This document shows, in pieces, positions 54,478 through 63,665 of a DNA stretch of 64,000 nt. The translations under genes were made by a program, and so were the position numbers. Under the pieces are notes generated by a model. The model saw nothing but the letters and a program-made list of their open reading frames with translations, was not told where the DNA came from and ran no database searches. How positions within the stretch are numbered: position 1 is the first letter of the stretch; each line of letters opens with the position of its first letter. Origin of the DNA: Heyndrickxia sporothermodurans (lineage in GTDB: Bacteria; Bacillota; Bacilli; Bacillales; Bacillaceae_C); the NCBI GenBank assembly GCA_018333075.1, contig BORH01000004.1, positions 1-64,000 of the forward strand, in the 5' to 3' direction.

Positions 54478-55446
54478 ATGAAGCTTGGGGTATTTACTGT
54501 ATTGTTTGCTGAAAAACCATTTGAGGAAATGTTAGATTATGTACAAAGCTCAGGAGTAACTGCTGTTGAAATTGGAACGGGTAATTACCCAGGTAATGCC
54601 CATTGTGATTTAGATAGTCTTTTAGAAAGTGAAAGTAAACGAAAGGATTACATCAAACAAATCCAGTCAAGGAATTTAATGATTAGTGCATTTAGCTGCC
54701 ATGGAAATCCTTTATCACCTGATAAGAATTTTGCCAAACAATCTCATGAAACATTTATAAAAACAATTAAATTAGCTGAATTGTTGGAGGTACCTGTCGT
54801 CAATTGTTTCTCTGGAACACCTGGTGATCATGAAGGAGCAAAATATCCAAACTGGCCCGTAAGTCCTTGGCCAAATGAGTATTCGGACGTGAAGGAATGG
54901 CAATGGAAGGAGAAATTAATTCCTTATTGGAAAGAGTGGGGTGGCTATGCTAAGCAGCATCATGTGAAAATTGGTTTAGAGCTGCATGGCGGCTTTTTAG
55001 TCCATACTCCATATACATTGTTAAAGCTTCGTGAGGAAACATCTGATTCTATTGGTGCAAACCTTGATCCTAGTCATCTTTGGTGGCAAGGTATTGATCC
55101 TGTTGGAGCAATAAAAATATTAGGTAAGGAACAGGCGATACACCATTTCCATGCAAAGGATACTTATATTGATCAGGACAATGCTAATCTGTATGGCTTA
55201 ACAGATATGCAGCCTTATGGAAATGTACAAACACGTGCATGGACATTTCGATCAGTAGGCTGTGGTCATGGTGCCCAGGTGTGGTCTGATATGATGAGTG
55301 CTTTAAGGACGTATGGCTATGATTATGTTGTTAGTATTGAGCATGAGGACCCGTTAATGTCCATTGAAGAAGGGTTTTTCCGTGCAGTCAAAACATTGAA
55401 TGAGGTATTAATAAAAGAAACACCTACAAATATGTGGTGGGTATAG
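54478..55446 (+). CDS. Xylose-isomerase-like TIM-barrel protein 2
   Basis: This 322-residue protein has a long version of the fold with metal motifs IGLELHGG (Glu), LDPSHLWWQG (Asp/His), HFHAKDTYIDQ (His) and SIEHEDP (Glu). The start ATG 54478 follows GGCAGGTGG; upstream in-frame codons overlap the previous gene. Such proteins pair with Gfo/Idh/MocA dehydrogenases in inositol and keto-glycoside pathways. Confidence 0.85.
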   Translation: MKLGVFTVLFAEKPFEEMLDYVQSSGVTAVEIGTGNYPGNAHCDLDSLLESESKRKDYIKQIQSRNLMISAFSCHGNPLSPDKNFAKQSHETFIKTIKLAELLEVPVVNCFSGTPGDHEGAKYPNWPVSPWPNEYSDVKEWQWKEKLIPYWKEWGGYAKQHHVKIGLELHGGFLVHTPYTLLKLREETSDSIGANLDPSHLWWQGIDPVGAIKILGKEQAIHHFHAKDTYIDQDNANLYGLTDMQPYGNVQTRAWTFRSVGCGHGAQVWSDMMSALRTYGYDYVVSIEHEDPLMSIEEGFFRAVKTLNEVLIKETPTNMWWV

Positions 55447-55487
55447 TAAAAATGGTTGTAGATAATTTAAACTAGGTGGTGAAGTTT

Positions 55488-56276
55488 ATGAAAATGGGAT
55501 TACAGCTTTATACGTTGCGAGATGAGTTAGCAAAGGATTTTATTCGAACACTTACTCAGGTAGCGAAAATAGGCTATCAAGGGGTCGAATTTGCGGGATA
55601 TGGAGGATTTAGTGCCGGAGAATTAAAGGCTGTTTTAGATCAATTGCAACTAACATCACTAGGAAGTCATGTAAGTGTTGAACGATTAGAAAGCGCTTTA
55701 GATGAAGAAATTCAATTCAATCAAATAATAGGTTCTAAGTATATTGTTTGTCCTGGGTTGCCAGCTGAAATGAGAAATTCTGAGAAAAAAGCAAAAGAAG
55801 TTATTGAGCTTTTTAAGGATTGCGGCAAAAGGTTAGCTGAATCGGGAATTCAATTTTGTTACCATAATCACTCCTTCGAATTCGAACAAAATGTAGAGGA
55901 TCAATTTCTTTTTGATTATTTGTTTAAAGTAATCCCTGAAAAAGAGATGCAAATTGAGCTTGATGTTTGCTGGGTGCAGCATGCAGGATTCCATTCACTA
56001 GATTATATGAAAAAATATGAAGGACGTATTCCTTTGCTTCATATAAAGGATATTGTTCATGCGGGAACTGAAAGGGCAGAAACGGTTGAACTTGGTAATG
56101 GTGAAATGGAGCTGTTACCCATTATAGATGCTGCAGCTAAAATGGATGTTCAGTGGCTTATCGTTGAGCAGGATGAATGTAGCAATCCACCATTAGAAAG
56201 TGTTGAAACAAGCTTTCAATGGTTAAAAAATAATGTTGAACAGTACAATCTTCAACATTCACGGAGGGTAAAATGA
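55488..56276 (+). CDS. Xylose-isomerase-like TIM-barrel protein 3
   Basis: This 262-residue family member starts MKMGLQLYTLRDEL. Metal motifs are CYHNHSFEF, IELDVCWVQHAG (Asp/His), LLHIKDI and IVEQDE. I use ATG 55488, behind AGGTGG; a GTG at 55476 in the same frame overlaps the ribosome site. It overlaps the next gene by 4 bases (ATGA), so the two are translationally coupled. Confidence 0.86.
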   Translation: MKMGLQLYTLRDELAKDFIRTLTQVAKIGYQGVEFAGYGGFSAGELKAVLDQLQLTSLGSHVSVERLESALDEEIQFNQIIGSKYIVCPGLPAEMRNSEKKAKEVIELFKDCGKRLAESGIQFCYHNHSFEFEQNVEDQFLFDYLFKVIPEKEMQIELDVCWVQHAGFHSLDYMKKYEGRIPLLHIKDIVHAGTERAETVELGNGEMELLPIIDAAAKMDVQWLIVEQDECSNPPLESVETSFQWLKNNVEQYNLQHSRRVK

Positions 56277-57133
56277 AAATAGGGCTCAGTTCTTACAGTT
56301 TATTTTCAGAAATCCAATCTGATCGAATGACAATACTTGATGTGATTGATTGGATTGCGGAACAAGGTGGCGAACATGTAGAAATCGTACCATTGGGATT
56401 TAGCCTGATAGATAATCCTAGTCTGGTAGACAAGGTTGTTCAAAGAGCAGCTCAAGCAGGCATTGAAATATCCAATTATGCTATTGGTGCGAATTTTATT
56501 ACGGATGATGAAAAGTCCTATCGTGCCGAAATTGATAGAGTAAAAAGCGAGGTAGATGTTGCACATCGTCTAGGGGTCAAATTGATGAGACATGATGTGG
56601 CATGGCGATCAATTCCTGATACAACGATTAAGCAATTTGAAGAGGACCTGCCAAAGCTTGTATTTGCCTGCCAAGAAGTGGCTGATTATGCTAGTAACTA
56701 TGAGATTACGACAAGCGTAGAAAATCACGGTTTTTTTATTCAAGCTAGTGATCGGGTTCAACGACTAATCCATTCCGTAAATCGTCCTAATTTTAAAACA
56801 ACAATGGATGTAGGAAATTTTATGTGTGTTGATGAGGATCCGGTGTCCTCAGTGAAAAAAAATATAGCATATACATCTATGCTGCATATCAAGGATTTTT
56901 ATTTGCGGCCATCTACTGAAGACCCTGGAGAAGGCTGGTTTCAAACGACATCGGGAAATTATTTAAGAGGTGCAATAGTTGGCCATGGTGATCTATCCAT
57001 TCGAGAAATTTTACAAATTGTTAAGAATTCTGGTTATGATGGGTATCTTTCCGTTGAGTTTGAAGGGATGGAGGATGCAAGAAAAGGCTCAAAAATCAGT
57101 ATGAATAATGTCCGTCGATTATTAATGGAATAG
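56273..57133 (+). CDS. Xylose-isomerase-like TIM-barrel protein 4
   Basis: This 286-residue protein starts MKIGLSSYSLFSEIQ and has TSVENHGF (Glu), TTMDVGNFM (Asp), LHIKDFYLRP (His) and SVEFEGM (Glu). It is the last gene of the second sub-operon and is followed at once by a terminator. RBS CGGAGGGTAAA lies within the preceding gene. Confidence 0.86.
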   Translation: MKIGLSSYSLFSEIQSDRMTILDVIDWIAEQGGEHVEIVPLGFSLIDNPSLVDKVVQRAAQAGIEISNYAIGANFITDDEKSYRAEIDRVKSEVDVAHRLGVKLMRHDVAWRSIPDTTIKQFEEDLPKLVFACQEVADYASNYEITTSVENHGFFIQASDRVQRLIHSVNRPNFKTTMDVGNFMCVDEDPVSSVKKNIAYTSMLHIKDFYLRPSTEDPGEGWFQTTSGNYLRGAIVGHGDLSIREILQIVKNSGYDGYLSVEFEGMEDARKGSKISMNNVRRLLME

Positions 57134-57144
57134 TTAGGATCATG

Positions 57145-57181
57145 AGTTCTATTGACTGTTGATAGATCAATAGAACTTTTC
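57145..57181 (+). terminator. Terminator after the isomerase genes
   Basis: AGTTCTATTGA (57145-57155) and TCAATAGAACT (57167-57177) form a perfect 11-bp stem, followed by TTTTCT. Confidence 0.85.
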
Positions 57182-57282
57182 TATGAAGAATTGTCAAGTA
57201 GATAACTTTCTTTTCGAAGCAGTTCGATGTATTCTTTTCATTGTAGCTGTAGGAGATTAAATGGAAAGAGTGATTAGAAAAA

Positions 57283-58131
57283 ATGAAAAATAGTAGTCCG
57301 TTAATTATGATTCAAAGTGTCTACCAATCATTAACTAAATCTGAGCAAAAGGTAGCAGATGTGGTACTAGCTGATACAAAAGAATCTATGTACTACTCTG
57401 TTACAGATTTAGCAGAAAAAGCAAATGTAGGTGAAACGACTGTCATTCGATTTTGTAGAAAGCTTGGATTTCGTGGTTACCAAGAGTTTAAGTTAGCTAT
57501 TGCACAAAATATTACTGGGATTGTGGACAGGGCAACAGGAGAAATTCAAGAGTCGGATAACTTTAATGAATTGTCACATAAAATTACAGCCCATAATAAA
57601 CAGGTTATTGAGGAAACCTTAAGCTTAGCCCTTGATTCTCCTTTTCAAAAAGCAGTTGATGCGATTGTAAAAGCTAGAAAAATATACTTTTTTGGTGTTG
57701 GTTCCTCAGGAATTACTGCTTCAGATGCACAGTATCGATTTATGCGTTTAGGTTTCAATTCTGAATATGCCACAGACGCTCATATTATTGCAATGAATTG
57801 TGCCCTTGTTTCAGAAGATGATGTGGTAGTAGGAATTTCCAGCTCAGGGAGTACAAAGGATTTAGTTGATTTAGTTGGTTTAGCAAAAGAGAATGGCGCA
57901 TTTATTATCTGCCTGACTAATCATGCAAAGTCGCCTATCACACAGTTTGCAGATGCGATTTTATTAGCTGCTGCAAGAGAGAATCCGTTACAAGGTGGAG
58001 CATTTTCATCAAAAATTGGACAACTGCACGTTTTGGATATTTTAACAACATTAATCTCTATTCAACAAAAAGAAACAAGCCAAAGATCTCTAGAAAAAAC
58101 AGCAAAAGCTGTACTAAATAAATTATATTAA
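57283..58131 (+). CDS. MurR/RpiR family transcriptional regulator
   Basis: This 282-residue regulator has an N-terminal HTH_6 domain (SVTDLAEKANVGETTVIRFCRKLGF) and a C-terminal SIS phosphosugar-binding domain (~120-260; FFGVGSSGITASDAQYRF, VGISSSGSTKDLVDL). Family members sense sugar phosphates such as GlcNAc-6-P or MurNAc-6-P. Its place just before the ABC importer and NanE suggests control of amino-sugar uptake. The paired promoters at 58265 and 62768 are candidate targets. The ribosome site is weak. Confidence 0.9.
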   Translation: MKNSSPLIMIQSVYQSLTKSEQKVADVVLADTKESMYYSVTDLAEKANVGETTVIRFCRKLGFRGYQEFKLAIAQNITGIVDRATGEIQESDNFNELSHKITAHNKQVIEETLSLALDSPFQKAVDAIVKARKIYFFGVGSSGITASDAQYRFMRLGFNSEYATDAHIIAMNCALVSEDDVVVGISSSGSTKDLVDLVGLAKENGAFIICLTNHAKSPITQFADAILLAAARENPLQGGAFSSKIGQLHVLDILTTLISIQQKETSQRSLEKTAKAVLNKLY

Positions 58132-58264
58132 GCTGGAATCTAAATAATCTAAAGTAAAGAAAAACGTTTTATTTGTAGAAAAGGTAGAAAGAATCAAGAG
58201 TGAATCGTAGCATTTCAAATGAACAATTTATTAATTTTTATTTGTTTAAAAATTAAAATTATTC

Positions 58265-58293
58265 TTTACTTTAGTTTTTTTCGACCTTATAAT
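58265..58293 (+). promoter_or_regulatory. Promoter P1 of the ABC sugar importer
   Basis: TTTACT (58265-58270), 17-bp spacer and TATAAT (58288-58293). The ~100 bases around it (58244-58340) closely resemble those at 62748-62850. The shared upstream box GTTTAAAAATTRAAAT may be a regulator site. The gap 58132-58479 holds this promoter and a long (~185-base) leader without a recognised ORF. Confidence 0.75.
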
Positions 58294-58479
58294 GAAAGTA
58301 TATTCCGCGATATAACTAAAATAAGGAGGAAATATCCTTTTTATTCGGAGGAGGAATGGGATTTAGAAAATTAATAGGATTTAAGACTTAAAGTTTATAA
58401 GACTATTTATACTTAATTATTTTTGATGCAGCAAAGCAGGAAAATTTGAAATGATTATATTATTAGGGGGATTTCTAAA

Positions 58480-59778
58480 TTGAAAGCGCTAAATAAAAAA
58501 ATTATTTTTGTAGTTTTAGTAATGTCACTAGTTTTTTCCCTTGCAGCATGTAATTCTAAAACGTCAAAAGAGGGTGGAAAGGTAGAAATCAGCTTCTGGC
58601 ATGGATATACGGAAAAAGATGCAACCGGTTTCAATGAACGAGTAGAAGCATTTAATAAAAGCCAGAATAAAATCCATGTCAAAATCATAGGAAATCAAAA
58701 TGCTGAAAAGCAACTAACTGCGATCTCTGGTGGGAATGCACCTGACATTGTTCAGACACAATGGAACAATATTGGACCATGGGCTGACGCGGGAGCTGTT
58801 CAGGAGTTAGATGAGAATATTAAAAAAGATCAATTTGATACTTCAAAGATCATTCCAGCAGCATTAGAGAGAATGGTTATCAAAGGAAAAACATTTGGTT
58901 TACCAGTTACGATGAGTATGTCTTCTAATTTAATGTATAACAAGGAAGTGTTTAAAAAAGCGGGGATTACAAATCCACCAGAAACGTTAGAAGAAATGAT
59001 GGAAGTTGCAAAAAAATTAACGATTAAAGATAAAAATAATGAGATAACACAAATTGGCTTTATTCCTGATTATCCATGGATCGATAATGTTTTTTGGCCA
59101 ATCATTTTTGGAGGCTCTTTCTATGATGAATCGACAGGCCAAGTTACACCTAATGGAGCAGAAAATGTAAAAGCAATTGATTTTCAACATAAATTTTATG
59201 AGGAATTTGGTGAGAAGCAAATCGATAAATTCCGGACTGGTATGGGGCAAGCGGATACAAAGCAAGATCCTTTATTAACTGGAAAACTAGCAATGATGAT
59301 TGGATGGGAATATAACTTTAAAGAGGATAGAGCAGCAGATGGACCTATTGGAGTCGCACCATTCCCATATCCAGCAGATAGACCGGATTTAAAGGGTTCT
59401 GGTATGGTAAGCCCGGTTGCAATGTTTATTCCAAAAAATGCGAAGCATAAAAAAGAAGCTTGGGAATTTATGAAGTTTATGCTCTCAAATGACTCTCAAG
59501 TTAAAATAGCGATTGCTGATTATAAAATTCCAATTATAAAAGAGGTATTAGATGATCCTAAGCTAACTGAGAATAAGGATATGGAACCGATGCTTCCTTT
59601 CTATGAGGCATCAAAAAGCGAAAATTTAAAAGGATTTCCTAATAGTATATATATCAATGAATACCTACAAGCCCTTGGTGAAGAAACGGAAAAAGCGCTT
59701 AAAGGGAAAATCTCTGCACAAGAGGCAATGGATAATGTGAAGAAGAAAATTCAGCCATTAGCTGATAAAGCAAAGTAA
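58480..59778 (+). CDS. CUT1 sugar ABC transporter, substrate-binding lipoprotein
   Basis: This 432-residue lipoprotein has lipobox LAAC (Cys ~25) and the family 1 SBP fold: KVEISFWHGYTEKDATGFNERVEAFN, then GGNAPDIVQTQWNN, LMYNKEVFKKAGI, GKLAMMIGW and KEAWEFMKFML. It starts at TTG 58480 behind TAGGGGGATTTC. It delivers a sugar or glycoside to the two permeases that follow; no ATPase is encoded here, so a shared MsmX-type ATPase is probably used. Confidence 0.9.
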   Translation: MKALNKKIIFVVLVMSLVFSLAACNSKTSKEGGKVEISFWHGYTEKDATGFNERVEAFNKSQNKIHVKIIGNQNAEKQLTAISGGNAPDIVQTQWNNIGPWADAGAVQELDENIKKDQFDTSKIIPAALERMVIKGKTFGLPVTMSMSSNLMYNKEVFKKAGITNPPETLEEMMEVAKKLTIKDKNNEITQIGFIPDYPWIDNVFWPIIFGGSFYDESTGQVTPNGAENVKAIDFQHKFYEEFGEKQIDKFRTGMGQADTKQDPLLTGKLAMMIGWEYNFKEDRAADGPIGVAPFPYPADRPDLKGSGMVSPVAMFIPKNAKHKKEAWEFMKFMLSNDSQVKIAIADYKIPIIKEVLDDPKLTENKDMEPMLPFYEASKSENLKGFPNSIYINEYLQALGEETEKALKGKISAQEAMDNVKKKIQPLADKAK

Positions 59779-59798
59779 TAGAAGTATAGATAGTTGTG

Positions 59799-59826
59799 AA
59801 AAGGGCTGATACATGGCCCTTTTCTT
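59799..59826 (+). terminator. Terminator or attenuator between binding protein and permease genes
   Basis: AAAAGGGC (59799-59806) and GCCCTTTT (59816-59823) form an 8-bp perfect stem, followed by CTT. Partial read-through would explain excess binding protein over permeases. Confidence 0.65.
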
Positions 59827-59952
59827 AAAGAATAGTTTCTATTCTTAGCAAGATCAAGATGTTTTACAGTTTAATTATTTCTAGTGCAAGCAATTAAGGC
59901 ATTTGTTTTTTACCTTTTTATACTTTCATATGTAGAGATACAAAAGGGATAA

Positions 59953-60039
59953 ATGATGCATTTCCTTGGAACGAATATTGATGGACAAGGAGCTTGTGCT
60001 GTTCTAACGAGGAGGGACTACGATGAAAGATACAATTGA
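59953..60039 (+). CDS. Possible 28-residue leader peptide overlapping the permease start
   Basis: An ATG at 59953 behind AAAGGGATAA opens 28 codons (MMHFLGTNIDGQGACAVL...) ending at TGA 60037-60039. It overlaps the permease start (60023) in another frame. Its translation could couple to the permease, or the frame may be chance; no family is recognised. Confidence 0.25.
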   Translation: MMHFLGTNIDGQGACAVLTRRDYDERYN

Positions 60040-60949
60040 GGTTGGAATAAATAGAAGTAAACGAAAACAAATAATTTTAGGACTACTTTTTACTAGTCCA
60101 TGGATTATTGGTTTTTTAATTTTTCAAATCTATCCAATTATCATGTCATTATATTATAGTTTGACAGATTATAATTTATTTTCCAATCCTTCTTGGGTAG
60201 GGTTAGATAATTATAAGCAATTATTTGCTGATGATAAATTTTATTTATCTCTTTATAACACGTTTTATATTACGTTTTTTGGTGTAGTACCACATTTAAT
60301 TTTTGCATTGTTAATGGCTATGCTGCTAAATACAAAGGTTAAGGGAATGTCAATTTACCGGACCATTTATTTCTTACCAACCTTAGTCCCAGCTGTTGCA
60401 GGCTCATTACTTTGGATGTGGCTATTTAATGGTCAATATGGATTGATCAATGAGTTTTTATCTTGGTTTGGTCTTGTTCAACCAAACTGGTTAGTAGATC
60501 CGGCATGGACGAAAACGGCGATCATTATTATGGGGTTTTGGGGAACAGGAACGACTACGATTATGTATCTAGCTGCACTTCAAGATGTTCCAACAGTTTA
60601 TTATGAAGCAGCAGAAATGGATGGGGCAAATTTTTGGCACAAATTTAGACATATTACTCTTCCTGCGATTTCTCCAGTTAGCTTATATCTTCTAATTATA
60701 GGATTAATCGGTTCATTTCAATTTTTTACTCAAGGTATGATTTTTGGGCAAGCCTCACAGCAACATATTGGTGGTCCTGAAAATTCCATGCTGTTTTACG
60801 CAGTCTATTTATATCAAACCGCGTTTTCATTTTTGAAGATGGGCTACGCATCAGCGATGGCTTGGGTGCTTTTTATCATTGTACTAGTATTTACGGGAAT
60901 TATTTTAAAGACTTCAGCTAAATGGGTTTACTATGGGGGTGAAAAATAA
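60023..60949 (+). CDS. CUT1 sugar ABC permease 1 (MalF/UgpA-like)
   Basis: This 308-residue permease has six spans. Typical CUT1 features are LFTSPWIIGFLIFQIYPI at the start, FYNTFYIT-like YNTFYITFFG, and the EAA loop YYEAAEMDGANFWHKFRHITLP. It starts behind GAGGAGGGACTAC. Its stop overlaps the next start (TAATG). Confidence 0.92.
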   Translation: MKDTIEVGINRSKRKQIILGLLFTSPWIIGFLIFQIYPIIMSLYYSLTDYNLFSNPSWVGLDNYKQLFADDKFYLSLYNTFYITFFGVVPHLIFALLMAMLLNTKVKGMSIYRTIYFLPTLVPAVAGSLLWMWLFNGQYGLINEFLSWFGLVQPNWLVDPAWTKTAIIIMGFWGTGTTTIMYLAALQDVPTVYYEAAEMDGANFWHKFRHITLPAISPVSLYLLIIGLIGSFQFFTQGMIFGQASQQHIGGPENSMLFYAVYLYQTAFSFLKMGYASAMAWVLFIIVLVFTGIILKTSAKWVYYGGEK

Positions 60950-61866
60950 TGTCTAACGTACCACTTAATAATACAAATAATCAATTATCGAATCCCTTTG
61001 AAAAAAGTAAAGCGATTAAGCCATCAGAAATAAAAAAGAAAAAAGGAAAAGGACTGAAACGAAAAGTGCTGTCGCATATTGGACTTTCCCTTGTAGGATT
61101 ACTTTTTTTAGCTCCATTTGCATGGCTAGTGCTTACTTCTATCAAAACATCAGATGAAATTTTTGCTATTCCTACTGTTTGGTGGCCAAAAGAGATTCAA
61201 TGGTCCAACTATGTACATGCAATTCAGAAAATTCCCTTTTTAAAATACACTTGGAATACCGTTGTCATTTGTTTCTTTTCTATCGTTGGACAACTACTTT
61301 CTGCACCATTAGTGGCATATGGATTAGCTAGGATAAAATTTACTGGCAGAAATATATTATTTCTCGTTATGATTGGAACGATGATTTTACCGTTTCAGGT
61401 TACAATGATACCCGTATATGTCTTGTTTAATAAATTAGGAATGCTTGATACATTTCTTCCACTAATATTGCCTAACTTTTTTGGTACAGCACTATACATT
61501 TTCATGCTACGTCAATTTTTCTTGTCCATTCCATTTGAATTATCTGAATCAGCAAAAATAGATGGTGCTTCAGAATTCCGGATTTATTGGCAAATCATTT
61601 TGCCATTATCGAAGCCAGCGCTTTATTCTGTAGCATTATTTACCTTCCTAGCCTCATGGGGAGATTTTCTTGGCCCATTAATCTATTTAACAGATCCAGA
61701 GAAGTGGACATTATCTGTAGGGCTAAAGGCATTTATTGGGGAATTCGATGTTGAATGGGAACTGTTAATGGCTGCCTCAACCTTATTTACGGTACCGATT
61801 ATTATTTTGTATTTCTTTGTTCAACGTCAATTTATTCAGGGAATCACGCTAACAGGATTTAAGTGA
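60949..61866 (+). CDS. CUT1 sugar ABC permease 2 (MalG/UgpE-like)
   Basis: This 305-residue permease has a lysine-rich cytoplasmic N-terminus (~1-45) and six spans. It shows FAWLVLTSIKTSDEIF, the EAA loop ELSESAKIDGASEFRIYWQIILPL, and the C-terminal QRQFIQGITLTGFK typical of MalG-like subunits. It overlaps permease 1 by one base. It pairs with permease 1 in the importer. Confidence 0.92.
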   Translation: MSNVPLNNTNNQLSNPFEKSKAIKPSEIKKKKGKGLKRKVLSHIGLSLVGLLFLAPFAWLVLTSIKTSDEIFAIPTVWWPKEIQWSNYVHAIQKIPFLKYTWNTVVICFFSIVGQLLSAPLVAYGLARIKFTGRNILFLVMIGTMILPFQVTMIPVYVLFNKLGMLDTFLPLILPNFFGTALYIFMLRQFFLSIPFELSESAKIDGASEFRIYWQIILPLSKPALYSVALFTFLASWGDFLGPLIYLTDPEKWTLSVGLKAFIGEFDVEWELLMAASTLFTVPIIILYFFVQRQFIQGITLTGFK

Positions 61867-61922
61867 TAAATTGTCTACGATTAAAAAACTGATCATAAAC
61901 ACTAAATAAAAAATGTTTGTCT

Positions 61923-62016
61923 GGGCACTTCTTAAAAAAGTTGATTTTTTTTATCAAAAATTGATGAGATTGACAATCCTTTGTCGTTGAAAATAACAAG
62001 TTTTTAGAAAGTGCCT
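61923..62016. repeat. Imperfect 20-nt-arm inverted repeat
   Basis: The segment GGGCACTTCTTAAAAAAGTT (from 61923) pairs imperfectly with AAGTTTTTAGAAAGTGCCT (ending 62016), enclosing ~50 bases. It may terminate the permease transcript or be a short dispersed repeat. Confidence 0.45.
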
Positions 62017-62091
62017 AAGTAATTTATCAATAGCTTAGGAAACACATTTCATTTTATTAATAGATAAATTATTCACCAAGGAGATGATCTT

Positions 62092-62691
62092 ATGTCATAC
62101 AACGGCAAATTTTCTGAAATACTGGAGGCTGCATTTAAATATTCCTATTTGAACCTTTTATGGATTGTATTTTCTATTCCATTAGTTACGATTGTTCCTG
62201 CAACCGTAGCAGTCCAAGGAGTGATAAAGGAGTGGAGCGCAGGAAATGAGTTACCGATAACAACTACTTTTTGGTCGAATTTTAAAGGCAATTTAACAAG
62301 AGGAATATCTGTTAGCTTGCTTCAATTCTTTGTGATATTGGTGCTTGTTGGTGATTTTTTTGTAATGATGAATTTGACTTCAGAGTGGAAAATTCTTGCT
62401 GTTGCGATCATTTGCTTATTTCTTTTTTTCTATTTAATGATGACTGTTTATTTACATCCTCTAATGATTGATTTTGAGATGACGTTTCGACAGTTACTTC
62501 GTAATGCATTTTTTCTTGCTGCATCTCAGCCTTTTGTGGCCATATTGAACCTAGTAATCATCGGTTGTTTGTTAATCATTTCTTGCCTATTCCCCTTTTT
62601 ATTTTTCATCTGTTCCTTTAGTGTAAGCATAATGATTAATTACAGATTGTCAAAGCTAATATTTAGAAAAGTTGAGAAGGTTACAGTGTAA
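62092..62691 (+). CDS. DUF624 (YesL-like) membrane protein
   Basis: This 199-residue protein has four or five membrane spans and opens MSYNGKFSEILEAAFKYSYLNLLWIVFSIPL, matching the YesL/DUF624 N-terminus in its NLLWI and VPATVA region. DUF624 genes accompany CUT1 ABC sugar importers in Bacillus, but their function is unknown. RBS AAGGAGATGATCTT precedes ATG. It lies between the permeases and the nanE promoter. Confidence 0.85.
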   Translation: MSYNGKFSEILEAAFKYSYLNLLWIVFSIPLVTIVPATVAVQGVIKEWSAGNELPITTTFWSNFKGNLTRGISVSLLQFFVILVLVGDFFVMMNLTSEWKILAVAIICLFLFFYLMMTVYLHPLMIDFEMTFRQLLRNAFFLAASQPFVAILNLVIIGCLLIISCLFPFLFFICSFSVSIMINYRLSKLIFRKVEKVTV

Positions 62692-62767
62692 TATAAAAAT
62701 ATAACTCGTTGGTATTCATTTGTTAGGATACAGCATCGTTAAAATTGTTTAAAAATTGAAATGATTC

Positions 62768-62796
62768 TTTACATTGGATGCTGCCGATTTTATAAT
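62768..62796 (+). promoter_or_regulatory. Promoter P2 ahead of nanE
   Basis: TTTACA (62768-62773), 17-bp spacer and TATAAT (62791-62796). The flanks GTTTAAAAATTGAAATGATTC and AGAAATATCC match those of P1 at 58265, so both promoters probably answer to the same regulator. Confidence 0.75.
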
Positions 62797-62932
62797 GAAG
62801 ATATATTTCGTCTATTTTATTAATTAAGAAAGAAATATCCACTATTATTAAAAGTTTGATCTTCACATATTATGGTGGATATTGAGATATATAACTTCTC
62901 ATTTTTTCGTAGTCAATGGAAGGAGAAATCCA

Positions 62933-63652
62933 ATGGAAAGAGAAGATTTATTAAGTAGGTTAAAAGGAAAACTCATCGTCTCTTGTCAAGCATTAGATGG
63001 TGAGCCTTTATCAGGATTAGGTATGATGGGCAATATGGCTAAAGCAGCAAAGGTTGGAGGTGCAGCTGCAATAAGGGCGAATGGAGGGAGTGATGTCAGC
63101 GATATTAAAGCTAAAACAAATTTACCTGTCATAGGTATTGTTAAGCAACACTATGAAAATAGTGAAGTTTTCATCACCCCAACGATAAAAGAAATCGATG
63201 AATTGCTCCAAGCAAAAGCAGATATTATTGCTTTAGATGCTACTACTCGTCTAAGACCAGAGGGTATTTCGCTGGAGGAACTAGTCCAGCATGTAAGAAA
63301 GAAAAGTTCTGCTTTAATAATGGGTGATGTTTCAACTGTGCAAGAGGGAATACTTGCTTCTGAGCTAGGTGTTGATATTTTATCGACAACATTATCAGGA
63401 TATACACCATATAGTCCTCAATTAGAGGGGCCAGATTTTACATTAATAAAGGAACTTACAAGGCTGGTGGATTTGCCAGTTATTGCTGAAGGTAGGATTA
63501 GGAAGCCAGAAGAGGCAAGTAGAGCCTTGCGACTTGGTGCCTATTCAGTTGTTGTTGGCGCAGCAATAACAAGGCCACATTTAATTACAAGAAGGTTTAC
63601 TGATGCTCTAGAAAATTATCTTTCTATAGAAACAGGCAAAATGTGTAACTGA
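62933..63652 (+). CDS. nanE: N-acetylmannosamine-6-phosphate 2-epimerase NanE
   Basis: This 239-residue TIM-barrel enzyme converts ManNAc-6-P to GlcNAc-6-P in sialic-acid/ManNAc catabolism. Recognisable motifs are KLIVSCQALDGEPL, AAAIRANG, PVIGIVKQHY (catalytic Lys), DIIALDATTR (catalytic Glu/Asp region) and VIAEGRIRKPEEA. I start at ATG 62933 behind GGAAGGAG; the upstream frame to 62882 is not used. It has its own promoter and is followed 13 bases later by another oxidoreductase gene. Confidence 0.93.
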   Translation: MEREDLLSRLKGKLIVSCQALDGEPLSGLGMMGNMAKAAKVGGAAAIRANGGSDVSDIKAKTNLPVIGIVKQHYENSEVFITPTIKEIDELLQAKADIIALDATTRLRPEGISLEELVQHVRKKSSALIMGDVSTVQEGILASELGVDILSTTLSGYTPYSPQLEGPDFTLIKELTRLVDLPVIAEGRIRKPEEASRALRLGAYSVVVGAAITRPHLITRRFTDALENYLSIETGKMCN

Positions 63653-63665
63653 GGAGGAGAACCTT

